Shown here piece by piece: positions 1 through 9,664 of a stretch of 64,000 nucleotides of DNA. Made by a program: the position numbers and the translations under genes. The DNA comes from Sphingomonadales bacterium UBA2683 (lineage in GTDB: Bacteria > Pseudomonadota > Alphaproteobacteria > Sphingomonadales > Sphingomonadaceae). The DNA is taken from positions 186,001 to 250,000 of the forward strand of contig DELZ01000004.1 in NCBI GenBank assembly GCA_002354635.1. Direction: 5' to 3'. The notes below the pieces were generated by a model. That model was not told the DNA's origin. It did no database searches and worked only from the letters and a program-made list of their open reading frames with translations. Each line of letters starts with the position of its first letter. Position 1 is the stretch's first letter.

Positions 1-1
1 G

Positions 2-892
2 GCGCAGGAAGATGCAGGCAGAGTGACACAGCAAGTTGCGCAAACCGACCACTCGATCAGCAAGCAACAAGAGCATATCCGCCAGTTGCGAGAAGCGAGT
101 GACGAGGCCAGCCAATCCGTCGTTGACCAGATTGCCGAAATCTCGAAGGCCATTACGGAGGTCCGCGAACAGAATGAAGCGCTGACCGAGAGCGCTGGCG
201 AAAAGATGATCAGCGCCCTGCTGCAGGTCAAGGAAACCGCCAAACAGGCATCCGAACATTCACGACAAGCGCTGGAGAATTCGATTGCCGGTTCTACCGA
301 GGCCTTCGAAAAGATGAGCGAAGAAAGCTTGAATCGGATCATCGACGACAAGATTGCCTCGATCGCGCCGAAACTGGAGCAGGCTGTTTCGAGCGCGGTT
401 GCAACCACCCAGTCGACCGCCGCGCATCTGACCGATCAGCTGGCGGCGATCGAGGATATGACGACCAGTCTGGAACAGCGTATTCTGTTTGCCAAGGAAA
501 AGGCCGAGCAAAGCAGCGACGAGAATTTCACCCGGCGCGTGGCTCAGCTAACCGAATCGCTCAACTCCATCTCGATCGACGTCGGGAAAATCCTGTCCAA
601 CGATGTCACCGACACGGAATGGGCGGCCTATCTGAAGGGCGACCGCGGCATTTTTACGCGGCGCGCCGTTCGTCTGCTCGATGGCAGGGAAGTCAGGGAA
701 ATCCTGGCGCAATATTCCGGAAACGACGAATTCCGCGAACATGTGAACCGCTATATCCATGATTTTGAAGCGATGCTGCGCGGTGTGCTCGCGACGCGTG
801 ACGGCAGCGCGATCAGCGTGACCCTGCTGTCATCCGATGTCGGCAAACTCTATGTCGCTCTGGCCCAGGCAATCGAACGCCTGCGCAATTAA
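2..892 (+). CDS. Coiled-coil protein of unknown function, 5' end outside window
   Basis: The frame is open to the left edge, so the gene is very probably truncated here; the first start-like codon is a GTG at 23 with no clear ribosome-binding site. The visible part is rich in Glu, Gln, Ala and Ser with heptad-like spacing over about the first 180 residues, suggesting a long coiled coil. It ends in a compact, non-repetitive region (LLDGREVREILAQY, then a helical stretch ending IERLRN). No membrane segment or enzyme motif is visible. It converges on the DUF1467 gene, with 8 bp between the stops. I do not recognise the family; a structural or cytoskeletal role would be a guess. Confidence 0.75.
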   Translation, partial: AQEDAGRVTQQVAQTDHSISKQQEHIRQLREASDEASQSVVDQIAEISKAITEVREQNEALTESAGEKMISALLQVKETAKQASEHSRQALENSIAGSTEAFEKMSEESLNRIIDDKIASIAPKLEQAVSSAVATTQSTAAHLTDQLAAIEDMTTSLEQRILFAKEKAEQSSDENFTRRVAQLTESLNSISIDVGKILSNDVTDTEWAAYLKGDRGIFTRRAVRLLDGREVREILAQYSGNDEFREHVNRYIHDFEAMLRGVLATRDGSAISVTLLSSDVGKLYVALAQAIERLRN

Positions 893-900
893 CATCAAGA

Positions 901-1179
901 CTATTGCATCCGGTCGCGGCTATTGAAGAAATCAATGTCGTCCATGGTGACCCAGCCATAGACATAGTTGAGATAGAATAGACCGAACATCGCAGTCGCC
1001 AGCAGCGTTGTCAGCAACAGTACCCGCCATGGACGAAAGTTGACCGGAGCTCCGTCCGACTGCCCCTTCATCATTTTCACACCGGTTTCGTGATGGCTGC
1101 GGATTCCGACAGGCAGGATGATGAACGCAGCAATTACCCAGAACAGTACGTAGATTGCGACGATGGAAGTGAGTTGCAT
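901..1179 (-). CDS. DUF1467 family small membrane protein
   Basis: A 92-residue protein with two predicted membrane helices, roughly residues 5-28 and 52-74, joined by a polar loop containing HHETG and NFRPWR. This pattern and length match the DUF1467 family, small inner-membrane proteins found mostly in alphaproteobacteria and often placed downstream of the nuo operon. The function is unknown. It is the last gene of the long minus-strand run and starts 6 bp after the rnj stop, so co-transcription with rnj is likely. Confidence 0.85.
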   Translation of the reverse strand: MQLTSIVAIYVLFWVIAAFIILPVGIRSHHETGVKMMKGQSDGAPVNFRPWRVLLLTTLLATAMFGLFYLNYVYGWVTMDDIDFFNSRDRMQ

Positions 1180-1185
1180 GACTCG

Positions 1186-2826
1186 TCAGGCCTCCACGGT
1201 CAGCACCGAAACAATTGGTTTCTTGCCCGTCCACTCGGTCGCGCTGCGGCGGACCAGCAGGCGGATAGCTTCATTGAATTTGTCGATATCGCCCACCGGT
1301 TTTGCATAATTGGCCATGATCTTGTCGACGACCTCGTCAAGAAAATCCTCTTCGTCTTCCTCCAGCGGCACGCCATGCATTTTCAGCACCGGCTGGCCAA
1401 AGATCTTACCCTTCTGATCCAGACCGATTGCCACCGAAATCATCCCGTTATGCGCTGTCTTGCGCCGGTCGTTCAGGGTTTTGCCGTCAGCAGGGATGAT
1501 CACGTCACCATCCACGACCAGGCGTCCGGTCCGTTCCTGACCCAATATTTTGGGTCCCTTCGGTGCCAGACGCACAACATCGCCATTCTGTTGGAATATG
1601 GCTTTCGGGATGCCCTGCTCCAGGCCAAAGCGCGCCTGCGCTTTCATATGACGGATTTCGCCATGGACCGGCACCAGAATCTCCGGCTTGATCCACTCGT
1701 ACATCTGCGCCAGTTCCGGTTGTCCGGGGTGGCCTGACACATGGATATGTTCCTGCCGTTCGGTAATCATCACCACACCCTTGGCCGCAAGCTGGTTCTG
1801 GATCCGGCCGATAGCAATTTCATTGCCGGGAATCTGCTTCGACGAAAACAGCACATGATCGCCTTCGGACAGCTTGATCTGGTGGCTGTCGCCGGCAATC
1901 CGGCCCAATGCCGCCCTCGCCTCGCCCTGGCCACCGGTCGCGATGATCATCACCTCCCCGCGCGGCAGGCTCATCGCCTCCTGGAAATCCACGGTCGGGG
2001 GAAAATTCTTCAGATAGCCGTTTTCCCGGCAATTCTCGATAATCCGGTCAAGCGAGCGGCCGGCGACGCAAAGCTTGCGGCCGGCATGGATGGCAACTTC
2101 GCCAAGCGTCTGCAGCCGGGCAGCATTGGAAGCAAAGGTCGTCACGACGATCCTCGTGTCGATTTCGTCGACCACCCGCATCAGGTTCCGGCGCACCTCG
2201 CCTTCCGATCCGGAGGCCTTGTCATTGAAAACATTGGTCGAATCGCAGACCATGGCGAGAATCCCTTCATCACCGATTTTCTGCAGTTCTTCGGGAGATG
2301 AGGGCACACCCAGTACCGGTTCGTCGTCCAGTTTCCAGTCACCGGTGTGGAAAATCCGGCCATAAGGCGTGTCGATCAGCATCGCATTGCCTTCGGCAAT
2401 AGAGTGCGCGATCGGCAGATAGCGGAAGCCGAACGGACCGAGATCGAAGCTGCCTTCATTCGGAATGATATTGAGCTCGACCTCTCGTTCAAGGCCGACT
2501 TCTTCCAGCTTGCGGCGGATCAGGCCGGCGGTGAACGGCGTCGCGAACAGCGGCACATCGAGATCGGCGGCAAAATAGGGAACCGCGCCGATATGATCCT
2601 CGTGACCATGGGTCAGCACAATGCCGAGCAGGTCCTTGCGATGTTTCTCGATAAATTCGAGATCCGGCAGGATCAGGTCGATACCCGGATAACTGGGGTC
2701 CGCAAATGTCATGCCGAGATCGACCATCACCCACTTGCCGTCGCAACCGTACAGGTTGACATTCATGCCGATTTCGCCCGAGCCGCCAAGGGCCAGGAAC
2801 AGAAGTTCTTTTTTTGGTTTTGTCAT
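1186..2826 (-). CDS. rnj: Ribonuclease J
   Basis: A 546-residue metallo-beta-lactamase/beta-CASP ribonuclease. RNase J is an endo- and 5'-3' exoribonuclease that matures rRNA and turns over mRNA. The metal-binding motif HGHEDHIGAVPYF is present at about residues 74-86, with further conserved elements GDWKLDDEPV and VHGEIRHMKAQ, the latter typical of the beta-CASP and C-terminal metal-site region. Length is normal for the alphaproteobacterial form. The ATG overlaps the coaX stop by 4 nt (ATGA), which indicates translational coupling. The coaX-rnj-DUF1467 order after nuo is typical of the lineage. Confidence 0.95.
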   Translation of the reverse strand: MTKPKKELLFLALGGSGEIGMNVNLYGCDGKWVMVDLGMTFADPSYPGIDLILPDLEFIEKHRKDLLGIVLTHGHEDHIGAVPYFAADLDVPLFATPFTAGLIRRKLEEVGLEREVELNIIPNEGSFDLGPFGFRYLPIAHSIAEGNAMLIDTPYGRIFHTGDWKLDDEPVLGVPSSPEELQKIGDEGILAMVCDSTNVFNDKASGSEGEVRRNLMRVVDEIDTRIVVTTFASNAARLQTLGEVAIHAGRKLCVAGRSLDRIIENCRENGYLKNFPPTVDFQEAMSLPRGEVMIIATGGQGEARAALGRIAGDSHQIKLSEGDHVLFSSKQIPGNEIAIGRIQNQLAAKGVVMITERQEHIHVSGHPGQPELAQMYEWIKPEILVPVHGEIRHMKAQARFGLEQGIPKAIFQQNGDVVRLAPKGPKILGQERTGRLVVDGDVIIPADGKTLNDRRKTAHNGMISVAIGLDQKGKIFGQPVLKMHGVPLEEDEEDFLDEVVDKIMANYAKPVGDIDKFNEAIRLLVRRSATEWTGKKPIVSVLTVEA

Positions 2827-3605
2827 GAAGCGTGTGTTGCTCGCTGATAGAGGAAATGCAGGCCCTGGAGAGTCAGGTCTGCTTCCAGATGGTCGAATAC
2901 ATCTGTATGTTCGTCAAAAAGAATGGCTAATCCGCCGGTAGCGATGATTTTCGTCGGTCGGCCGATTTGCGCCTTCGTGCGCGCCACCAGCCCCTCGATC
3001 ATCGCGACATAACCCCAGAAAATACCGATCAGCATCTGGCTTTCGGTCGTTGTACCAATGACATTGTCATCTTCCGGAGATTCCAGGGCGATACGCGGTA
3101 ATTGTGCGGTTTTTCCGACCAGCGCATCGAGCGAGAGATTGATGCCGGGCGCAATGATCCCGCCCTTGTAGGCACCTTGATAGTCGGCGACATCGAATGT
3201 GGTGGCCGTGCCAAAATCGATGATGACAATATCCTGCTTATATTTGTGATGCGCCGCGATCACGTTCAGCACACGGTCAGCCCCGACGCTGTCGGGTTGC
3301 TCGACATCAAGAGCGACACCCCATGCCGCATCGCCACGCCCGGCAATCAACGGCGTCACGCCAAAATATTTTTCCGACAATACCGACAGATTGTGCAGCG
3401 CCCGCGGCACGACCGTGCCGATGATCACCGCATCGACAGAGCCCAGTTCAAGGCCTTCCAGTTCCAGAAGCTGCCGCAGCCAGACGACATATTCATCCGC
3501 TGTGCGGCGCGCGTCTGTGGCAATCCGCCAACGGGCACGAATATCGTCGCCATCGAACAGGGCGAAGACAACATTGGTGTTACCAGCGTCAATGGCTAGC
3601 AGCAT
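2823..3605 (-). CDS. coaX: Type III pantothenate kinase
   Basis: A 260-residue ASKHA-fold kinase that phosphorylates pantothenate in the first step of coenzyme A synthesis. The N-terminal phosphate-binding motif DAGNTNVVFALFDG, the pantothenate/adenosine-region motifs GADRVLNVIAAH and DFGTATTFDV, and a late ATGGLA are all present. Type III enzymes need a monovalent cation and resist feedback by CoA. A good Shine-Dalgarno-like GAAAGG lies upstream of the ATG. The 3' end overlaps rnj by 4 nt, and birA lies 16 bp upstream. Confidence 0.95.
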   Translation of the reverse strand: MLLAIDAGNTNVVFALFDGDDIRARWRIATDARRTADEYVVWLRQLLELEGLELGSVDAVIIGTVVPRALHNLSVLSEKYFGVTPLIAGRGDAAWGVALDVEQPDSVGADRVLNVIAAHHKYKQDIVIIDFGTATTFDVADYQGAYKGGIIAPGINLSLDALVGKTAQLPRIALESPEDDNVIGTTTESQMLIGIFWGYVAMIEGLVARTKAQIGRPTKIIATGGLAILFDEHTDVFDHLEADLTLQGLHFLYQRATHAS

Positions 3606-3621
3606 GACTTCGACCTTTCAT

Positions 3622-4359
3622 TCATCCGGCATCCCGCTGATCCATTTCAACATCGCCAGCATGGAGCACAATAAGCGTTCCATCAGCCTTACTCAAGCGC
3701 AGCGCGCCATCGTCATTCAGACCCTGATATTCGCCAGCAATCTTGTCGCCCTGGTGGTTGGAGACCAGCAGGTTGCTGCCCTTGTCATGCGCCACGCGTT
3801 GCCAGTCGTACAAAATCGACCGAAGGCCGGATAACCGCCATTGTTTCAGCCGTTTCTCGAATTCCGGAATCAGATAGTCCAGGATTTGCGACGCGTCATT
3901 TTCATTCAGATCATTGGCCGCCTGCAAATATGTCGTTTTGCGCTCCGGCAGGTCGGGCGCGCTGACAATGTTGATACCGATCCCGACAACGACTTTGTCT
4001 GATGCCCGCTCCAACAATATTCCGCAGATTTTTGCATCATTGACCAATATGTCATTGGGCCATTTCAACATAATCACTGTCTTCTCGCGGAGCTGCACAT
4101 TCAGCATGTCGTAGACCGCCAGCGAGGTGACAAAGGACAGGCTCGACGGAGCGGGATCGCCGGACCTGATGTCGACCACCGTGCTGCAATAGAGATTGCC
4201 CGGCGGGCTTTCCCATTTCCGACCGAGCCGTCCGACGCCACCAACCTGTTTTTCGGCGCGCAGCCAGAAGCCTTCGGCCACACTGTCCTGCTCCACCAAC
4301 AGCTTTACATCCGCATTGGTCGATGCGGTTTCGGCAACGGTCTTTACGGAATTGGTCAG
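3622..4359 (-). CDS. birA: Biotin--[acetyl-CoA-carboxylase] ligase, non-canonical start
   Basis: The enzyme adenylates biotin and transfers it to the biotin carboxyl carrier protein. It lacks the N-terminal HTH of E. coli BirA, so it should be a pure ligase. Visible motifs are GGVGRLGRKWESPPGNLY (biotin/ATP loop), LKWPNDILVND with the catalytic Lys, and GIGINI. The first conventional start is a TTG at 4299, but the same frame upstream encodes VAETASTNADVKLL, which carries the family's conserved ET-STN signature. The true start therefore lies upstream. No ATG, GTG or TTG exists there; a CTG at 4359 overlapping the nuoN stop is the best candidate. Start is uncertain, identity is firm. Confidence 0.85.
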   Translation of the reverse strand: MTNSVKTVAETASTNADVKLLVEQDSVAEGFWLRAEKQVGGVGRLGRKWESPPGNLYCSTVVDIRSGDPAPSSLSFVTSLAVYDMLNVQLREKTVIMLKWPNDILVNDAKICGILLERASDKVVVGIGINIVSAPDLPERKTTYLQAANDLNENDASQILDYLIPEFEKRLKQWRLSGLRSILYDWQRVAHDKGSNLLVSNHQGDKIAGEYQGLNDDGALRLSKADGTLIVLHAGDVEMDQRDAG

Positions 4360-5810
4360 AAGAGCGCCGCTGCCGCTGCTGCGGTTATCGGTGCAACGAA
4401 GGGAATCGCCAGATAGCCGAGTGGCGATACGATCAGTGCCAGTATCGCGATCAATATATTTTCGGCCTTGTGTCCGGTGACCGCGATTTCGTCGGCAGGA
4501 TCATCAAAATAGATGATCTTGACGACCTTGATATAGTAAAAGGCACCGATCACGGAAGCGGCGATACCGATCACTGCCAGCGGCAGCATGCCCGCGGCAA
4601 CCGCTGCATCAAATACCAGGAACTTGCCCCAGAAACCGAACAGCGGCGGAATACCGGCCAGCGAGAACATGAATACGGCAAAGGCGGCAGCAAGGCCGGG
4701 CTGCGTTTGCGACAGGCCGGCCAGGCTCGACAGGCTTTCCAGCGGCTTGCCATCCTTGCCACGCATCTCGAGCACGCAGATAAAGCTGCCCAGCGTCATC
4801 GCGACATAGATCGCCAGATAGAACATCATCGCCGAAATGCCCTGAGCGGTACCGGCAGCAAGACCAATCAGCAGAAAGCCGACATTGTTGATCGAGCTGT
4901 AGGCGAGCAGCCGCTTGATATTCTGCTGTCCGATCGCGGCAACCGCACCGAGAATGATCGAGGCCAGCGCGACAAACACGATGATCTGCTGCCAGGCCGA
5001 AGTCTGGCCGCCGAACGCGTCAATGATCACCCGCGCGGTCAGCGCCACAGCGGCGACCTTGGGGGCACTGGCGAAGAAAGCAGATACCGGTGTCGGGGCG
5101 CCTTCATACACGTCGGGCGTCCACATATGAAACGGTACCGCGCTGATCTTGAACGCCAGGCCCGAGAGCACCAGCACCAGACCGATCAGCGGCCCGGTCG
5201 ACAGATCACCGCTCAACGCATCGCCAATCACGGCAAAGCTGGTCGAACCGGCAAAGCCGTAAACCAGCGAAATACCGAACAGCAGCATCCCGCTCGCCAG
5301 CGCGCCGAGAACGAAATATTTGAGCCCCGCCTCGGACGAGCGGATGTCGGTCCGGATGAAGCTGGCCAGCACATAGGCGGACAGGCTGTTCAGCTCGAGA
5401 CCGATGTAGAGCGTCATCATGTCGGTCGCGGAGACCATCATCCCCATGCCGATGGTGGCAAACAGGATCAGCACCGGATATTCCGACCGGTATTTGCCGC
5501 CAGCCTGGAAGAAGCGCGGTGCCACGATCAACGAGATGATTGCCGCCAGATAGATCAGGAATTTTGCCGAACTGCCGAATGCATCCATCCGGTACAGGCC
5601 GTCAAACGCGTCCGCACCACCCTTGAAATCGGGATTGTGCGACAGGGCCATCAGCAGTGTCGAAGCGCCGAACAGCGCCGCTACCGACAAGATGGTGATC
5701 AGACGCGCGGCTTTTTCCTGGCTCCATGCCGCAACCAGCAGCAGGATCAGGCTCGAGACCGAGAGGAAGACTTCCGGCGATACCAGCCAGAGGGACGATG
5801 CAAGGTTCAT
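4356..5810 (-). CDS. nuoN: NADH-quinone oxidoreductase subunit N
   Basis: A 484-residue antiporter-like proton-pumping subunit of the complex I membrane arm. About 14 hydrophobic helices are visible, with the family signatures YIGLELNSLSAYVL and GLAFKISAVPFHMWTPDVY; these contain the conserved Glu and Lys of the proton channel. It is last of the nuo subunits and overlaps nuoM by 1 nt (TAATG). Its own stop overlaps the probable birA start. Length is normal. Confidence 0.97.
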   Translation of the reverse strand: MNLASSLWLVSPEVFLSVSSLILLLVAAWSQEKAARLITILSVAALFGASTLLMALSHNPDFKGGADAFDGLYRMDAFGSSAKFLIYLAAIISLIVAPRFFQAGGKYRSEYPVLILFATIGMGMMVSATDMMTLYIGLELNSLSAYVLASFIRTDIRSSEAGLKYFVLGALASGMLLFGISLVYGFAGSTSFAVIGDALSGDLSTGPLIGLVLVLSGLAFKISAVPFHMWTPDVYEGAPTPVSAFFASAPKVAAVALTARVIIDAFGGQTSAWQQIIVFVALASIILGAVAAIGQQNIKRLLAYSSINNVGFLLIGLAAGTAQGISAMMFYLAIYVAMTLGSFICVLEMRGKDGKPLESLSSLAGLSQTQPGLAAAFAVFMFSLAGIPPLFGFWGKFLVFDAAVAAGMLPLAVIGIAASVIGAFYYIKVVKIIYFDDPADEIAVTGHKAENILIAILALIVSPLGYLAIPFVAPITAAAAAALF

Positions 5811-7348
5811 TAGTGCGCCTCCCTGTGGGCTTCATCTTTGATTGCCGGTTTCGCTTCGCCCATTTTGAGATGCGCGTCGCCTTCCGGAGCAGCGCGGTCG
5901 ATCCGTGCCACCAGCGCCCCGACGTCACCGCGGATCGGTGCCATGAAACTTTCCGGATAGACACCCATCCACATCACTGCTGCGGCAATCGGTGCCAGCA
6001 ACGCCATTTCGCGCGCCGACAGATCCGGCATTGCCTTGACGTCATCATGGACCAGCTCGCCAAAGGCGACCCGGCGATAGAGATAGAGCATATAGCCCGC
6101 GCCCAGGATGATACCGGTCGTGGCGACCAGAGTGACCCAGCTGTTGACCTTGTACAGGCCGACCAGCGACAGGAATTCGCCGACAAACCCGCTGGTGCCC
6201 GGCAGGCCGATCGAGGCCATGGTGAACAGCATGAACAATATCGCATATTTCGGCATGTTGATCGACAGACCGCCGTAACGGTCGATTTCGCGCGTGTGCA
6301 ACCGGTCGTAGATTACACCGACGCACAGGAACAGCGCGCCGGACACCAGACCGTGGCTCAGCATCACGATGATCGCACCCTCGATACCCTGGCGATTGAA
6401 CGCGAACAGGCCGAGCGTCACGATCGCCATATGGGCAACGGACGAATAGGCGATCAGCTTCTTCATGTCCTGCTGCACCAAAGCCACCAGCGAGGTGTAG
6501 ACGACAGCGACCATTGACAGGCCGAAGATCAGCCAGATGAACTGTTCGGACGCTTCCGGGAACATCGGCAAAGAGAAACGCAGGAAACCGTAGCCACCCA
6601 TTTTCAGCAAGACGCCCGCCAGGATGACCGAACCGGCAGTTGGCGCCTGTACATGCGCATCCGGCAGCCAGGTATGGACCGGCCACATCGGCATCTTCAC
6701 CGCAAAGCTGGCGAAGAAGGCCAGCCATAGCCAGGTCTGCGCCTCGGGCGCGAAATCATAGTTGAGCAAGGTCGGGATATCGCTGGTACCCGCATCCTGC
6801 ACCATCCACAGCATCGCGATCAGCATCACCACCGAACCGAGCAGCGTATAGAGGAAGAATTTGTAGCTGGCGTATATCCGGTTCGCCCCGCCCCAGATAC
6901 CGATGATCAGATACATAGGGATCAGGCCGGCTTCGAACAAAATGTAGAACAGAAACAGATCCTGCGCCGCAAACACGCCGATCATCAGCACTTCCATGAA
7001 CAGGAAGGCCGCCATATATTCGCCGACCCGTGTCTGGATCGCTTCCCAGCTGGCACCGATACAGATCGGCATCAGGAAGACGGTCAGCATGATCAGCATC
7101 ATCGAAATGCCGTCGATACCCAGCGCCCAGGCGAAATTGCCGAACAGCTCGGCGCGCTCGACATATTGCCATTGCGGCCCGCCGATATCGTAATTGGCCC
7201 ACAGCACAATGCCGAGACCGAACAGCGCCAGCGTCGTTGCCAGCGCCAACCAGCGCGCCGCCTGTGCATTGAGGAACAGGCAGATGATCGCGGCCAGCAT
7301 CGGCAGACCCATCATCAGCGACAGGATCGGAAAATCAAGCTGGTTCAT
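5810..7348 (-). CDS. nuoM: NADH-quinone oxidoreductase subunit M
   Basis: A 512-residue antiporter-like membrane subunit of complex I. The channel motifs FEAGLIPMYLIIGIWG (conserved Glu), AVKMPMWPVHTWLPDAHVQAP (conserved Lys) and the helix around QDMKKLIAYSSVAHM are intact. About 14 membrane helices are expected along the protein. It is translationally coupled to nuoL by a 4-nt overlap upstream and to nuoN by a 1-nt overlap downstream. The short charged C-terminal tail (AKPAIKDEAHREAH) is cytosolic and unremarkable. Confidence 0.97.
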   Translation of the reverse strand: MNQLDFPILSLMMGLPMLAAIICLFLNAQAARWLALATTLALFGLGIVLWANYDIGGPQWQYVERAELFGNFAWALGIDGISMMLIMLTVFLMPICIGASWEAIQTRVGEYMAAFLFMEVLMIGVFAAQDLFLFYILFEAGLIPMYLIIGIWGGANRIYASYKFFLYTLLGSVVMLIAMLWMVQDAGTSDIPTLLNYDFAPEAQTWLWLAFFASFAVKMPMWPVHTWLPDAHVQAPTAGSVILAGVLLKMGGYGFLRFSLPMFPEASEQFIWLIFGLSMVAVVYTSLVALVQQDMKKLIAYSSVAHMAIVTLGLFAFNRQGIEGAIIVMLSHGLVSGALFLCVGVIYDRLHTREIDRYGGLSINMPKYAILFMLFTMASIGLPGTSGFVGEFLSLVGLYKVNSWVTLVATTGIILGAGYMLYLYRRVAFGELVHDDVKAMPDLSAREMALLAPIAAAVMWMGVYPESFMAPIRGDVGALVARIDRAAPEGDAHLKMGEAKPAIKDEAHREAH

Positions 7349-9354
7349 GCGCCGGCTCCCTGCACGATAATCCAGGTCGCGGCAGCGGCGAGGCCGAGCA
7401 GCATGACCAACGCATAGGTATAGAGATATCCGCTCTGGAAGCGTTTCATCACGCCCGAGCCGCTGGCGATCACCGAGGCGATACCATTGGGTCCGAAGCG
7501 GTCGATCGTGCCTTCATCGCCACCCTTCCAGAACAGCCGGCCCAGCCAGAAAGCCGGACGGATGAAAATGAGGTGGTAAAGCTCGTCGAAATACCATTTG
7601 TTGAAGAAGAAATTGTACAGCGGGCTGAAAGTTGCCGCCAAACGCGCAGGCCGATCCTTGCCGAAGAAGTACATGAAGATCGCGGTCGCCAGTCCGGTCA
7701 GCATTGCGACCGTCGAAGACAGTTTGACCCACAGCGGCACTTCATGAATTTCATGCATCAGATGTTCGTCAAACGCCAGGCTTCCGGCCCAGAATACGGC
7801 GCCCTCGGCCGCTTCAACAAACTGGTTGTGGAACAGGAAGCCGGCAAAGACGGCGCCGGTTGCCAATACGCCCAGTGGAATCAGCATCGACAGCGGGCTT
7901 TCATGTGGATGATAGCCACCCGTCGTGTCGGCCCCGGCCTGTTCCGGCGTCTTGTGGACGCTGTGCTGGATATGCTCCGACTGGATCCAGCGCGGCGTGC
8001 CCCAGAAGGTCAGGAACATCAGCCGCCAGCTGTAAAAGCTGGTCAGCAGCGCCGCGAGGACACCGATGGCATAGGCGAACTGTCCGACCTCGGTACCGCT
8101 GGCAAAGGCGACCTCGATAATCGCATCCTTGGAGTAAAAGCCGGCGAAACCGCCCAGACCAACGATACCGACACCGGTAATCGCCAGTGTTCCCGCCATC
8201 ATTGCCCAGAAAGTCAGCGGGATTTCTTTCCGCAGGCCGCCATAATAGCGCATGTCCTGCTCGTGATGCATCGCGTGGATCACCGAACCGGCACCAAGGA
8301 ACAACAGCGCCTTGAAGAAGGCGTGGGTAAACAGGTGGAACATCGCCGCGCTATAGGCACCGACGCCGGCGGCAAAGAACATATAACCGAGCTGCGAACA
8401 GGTCGAATAGGCGATTACCCGCTTGATATCATGCTGGACCAGGCCAACCGTGGCCGCGAAGATCGCGGTGGATGCGCCGACAATCGTGACAACCGTCAGG
8501 GCAACCGGGCTGGTTTCGAACATGGGCGACAGGCGGCAGACCATGAACACGCCCGCGGTCACCATGGTGGCAGCGTGAATCAGCGCCGACACCGGGGTCG
8601 GGCCTTCCATCGCGTCAGGCAGCCAGGTGTGCAGGCCAAGCTGCGCCGACTTGCCCATCGCGCCGATAAACAAGAGCAGGCAGAGGATGGTCATCGTGTC
8701 GAGACGCATCCCGGCAAAGGTAATGGTCGACCCGGCCATGCCAGGCGCGGCTTCGAGAATTTCCGGGATCGACACGGTGCCAAAGACCAGGAATGTACCG
8801 AAGATGCCGAGCATGAAGCCGAGATCGCCAACGCGGTTGACGACAAAGGCCTTGATGGCGGCGGCATTGGCGCTCGGCTTCTTGAACCAGAAACCGATCA
8901 GCAGATAGGACGCCAGGCCGACACCTTCCCAGCCAAAGAACATCTGCACCAGATTGTTGGCGGTCACCAGCATCAGCATGGCAAAGGTAAACAGGGACAG
9001 ATAGGCGAAGAAGCGCGGCTGGTCCGGATCTTCATCCATATAGCCCCATGAATAGAGGTGCACGAGCGCGGATACGGTGGTCACCACCACCAGCATCACC
9101 GCGGTCAGTGCATCGACGCGCAGCGCCCAGTCAAAATTGAGATCGCCGGAAACCAGCCAGGTCAGCACCGGTACGACTTCGGCGCTCCGGTTCGCGGCCA
9201 GAAAATCGATAAACACGGGCCAGCTCAGCGCACAGGAAGCGAACAGCGCACCGGTGGTAACAATTTTCGCTGGCACATTGCCGATGACGCGGTTGCCGAA
9301 CCCGGCGACAATCGCTGCCAGCAGCGGCAGAAAAACGATAAGCTGGATCGTCAA
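7345..9354 (-). CDS. nuoL: NADH-quinone oxidoreductase subunit L
   Basis: A 669-residue distal antiporter-like subunit of complex I. Signatures include FFGWEGVGLASYLLIGFW, KSAQLGLHTWLPDAMEGPTP and QHDIKRVIAYSTCSQLGYM. The long C-terminal part after about residue 500 corresponds to the transmembrane anchor that follows the lateral helix running along the membrane arm. The gene starts 4 bp after the nuoK stop and overlaps nuoM by 4 nt. All expected channel residues are visible, so it should be functional. Confidence 0.97.
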   Translation of the reverse strand: MTIQLIVFLPLLAAIVAGFGNRVIGNVPAKIVTTGALFASCALSWPVFIDFLAANRSAEVVPVLTWLVSGDLNFDWALRVDALTAVMLVVVTTVSALVHLYSWGYMDEDPDQPRFFAYLSLFTFAMLMLVTANNLVQMFFGWEGVGLASYLLIGFWFKKPSANAAAIKAFVVNRVGDLGFMLGIFGTFLVFGTVSIPEILEAAPGMAGSTITFAGMRLDTMTILCLLLFIGAMGKSAQLGLHTWLPDAMEGPTPVSALIHAATMVTAGVFMVCRLSPMFETSPVALTVVTIVGASTAIFAATVGLVQHDIKRVIAYSTCSQLGYMFFAAGVGAYSAAMFHLFTHAFFKALLFLGAGSVIHAMHHEQDMRYYGGLRKEIPLTFWAMMAGTLAITGVGIVGLGGFAGFYSKDAIIEVAFASGTEVGQFAYAIGVLAALLTSFYSWRLMFLTFWGTPRWIQSEHIQHSVHKTPEQAGADTTGGYHPHESPLSMLIPLGVLATGAVFAGFLFHNQFVEAAEGAVFWAGSLAFDEHLMHEIHEVPLWVKLSSTVAMLTGLATAIFMYFFGKDRPARLAATFSPLYNFFFNKWYFDELYHLIFIRPAFWLGRLFWKGGDEGTIDRFGPNGIASVIASGSGVMKRFQSGYLYTYALVMLLGLAAAATWIIVQGAGA

Positions 9355-9358
9355 GTTG

Positions 9359-9664
9359 CTAACCCTTCATCCGGTTGACATCATCGACGGCAATGGTGCC
9401 GCGTTGACGGAAGTAAATCACGAGAATGGCGAGCCCGATAGCGGCCTCGCCGGCGGCCACCGTCAGAATGAACATGGCAAACACCTGACCGGTCATGTCA
9501 CCGAGAAAGGCGCTGAACGCGACAAAATTCAGGTTCACGGCGAGCAGGATCAGTTCGATCGCCATCAGGATGATGATGATATTCTTCCGGTTCAGGAAAA
9601 TGCCGAGCATGCCCATCACAAACAGGATCGAGCTGACCACAAGATAATGCTCAATACCGATCAT
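9359..9664 (-). CDS. nuoK: NADH-quinone oxidoreductase subunit K
   Basis: A 101-residue, three-helix membrane subunit of complex I. The conserved glutamates of the quinone-proximal proton path are visible in ILMAIELILLAVNLNFVAF and AAGEAAIGLAILV. The ATG at 9664 overlaps the nuoJ stop by 4 nt (ATGA), which fixes the start. A much longer reading of this frame running back through nuoJ is an artefact of overlapping frames. Confidence 0.96.
   Translation of the reverse strand: MIGIEHYLVVSSILFVMGMLGIFLNRKNIIIILMAIELILLAVNLNFVAFSAFLGDMTGQVFAMFILTVAAGEAAIGLAILVIYFRQRGTIAVDDVNRMKG

Noticed and set aside
4323..5813. 496-codon plus-strand frame opposite nuoN
   Set aside because: It lies exactly antisense to nuoN and reads as Arg/Gln/His-rich low-quality sequence, typical of the complement of a high-GC membrane-protein gene.
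7573..9051. 492-codon plus-strand frame opposite nuoL
   Set aside because: Antisense shadow of nuoL with Arg/Gln/Gly-biased composition and no motif.
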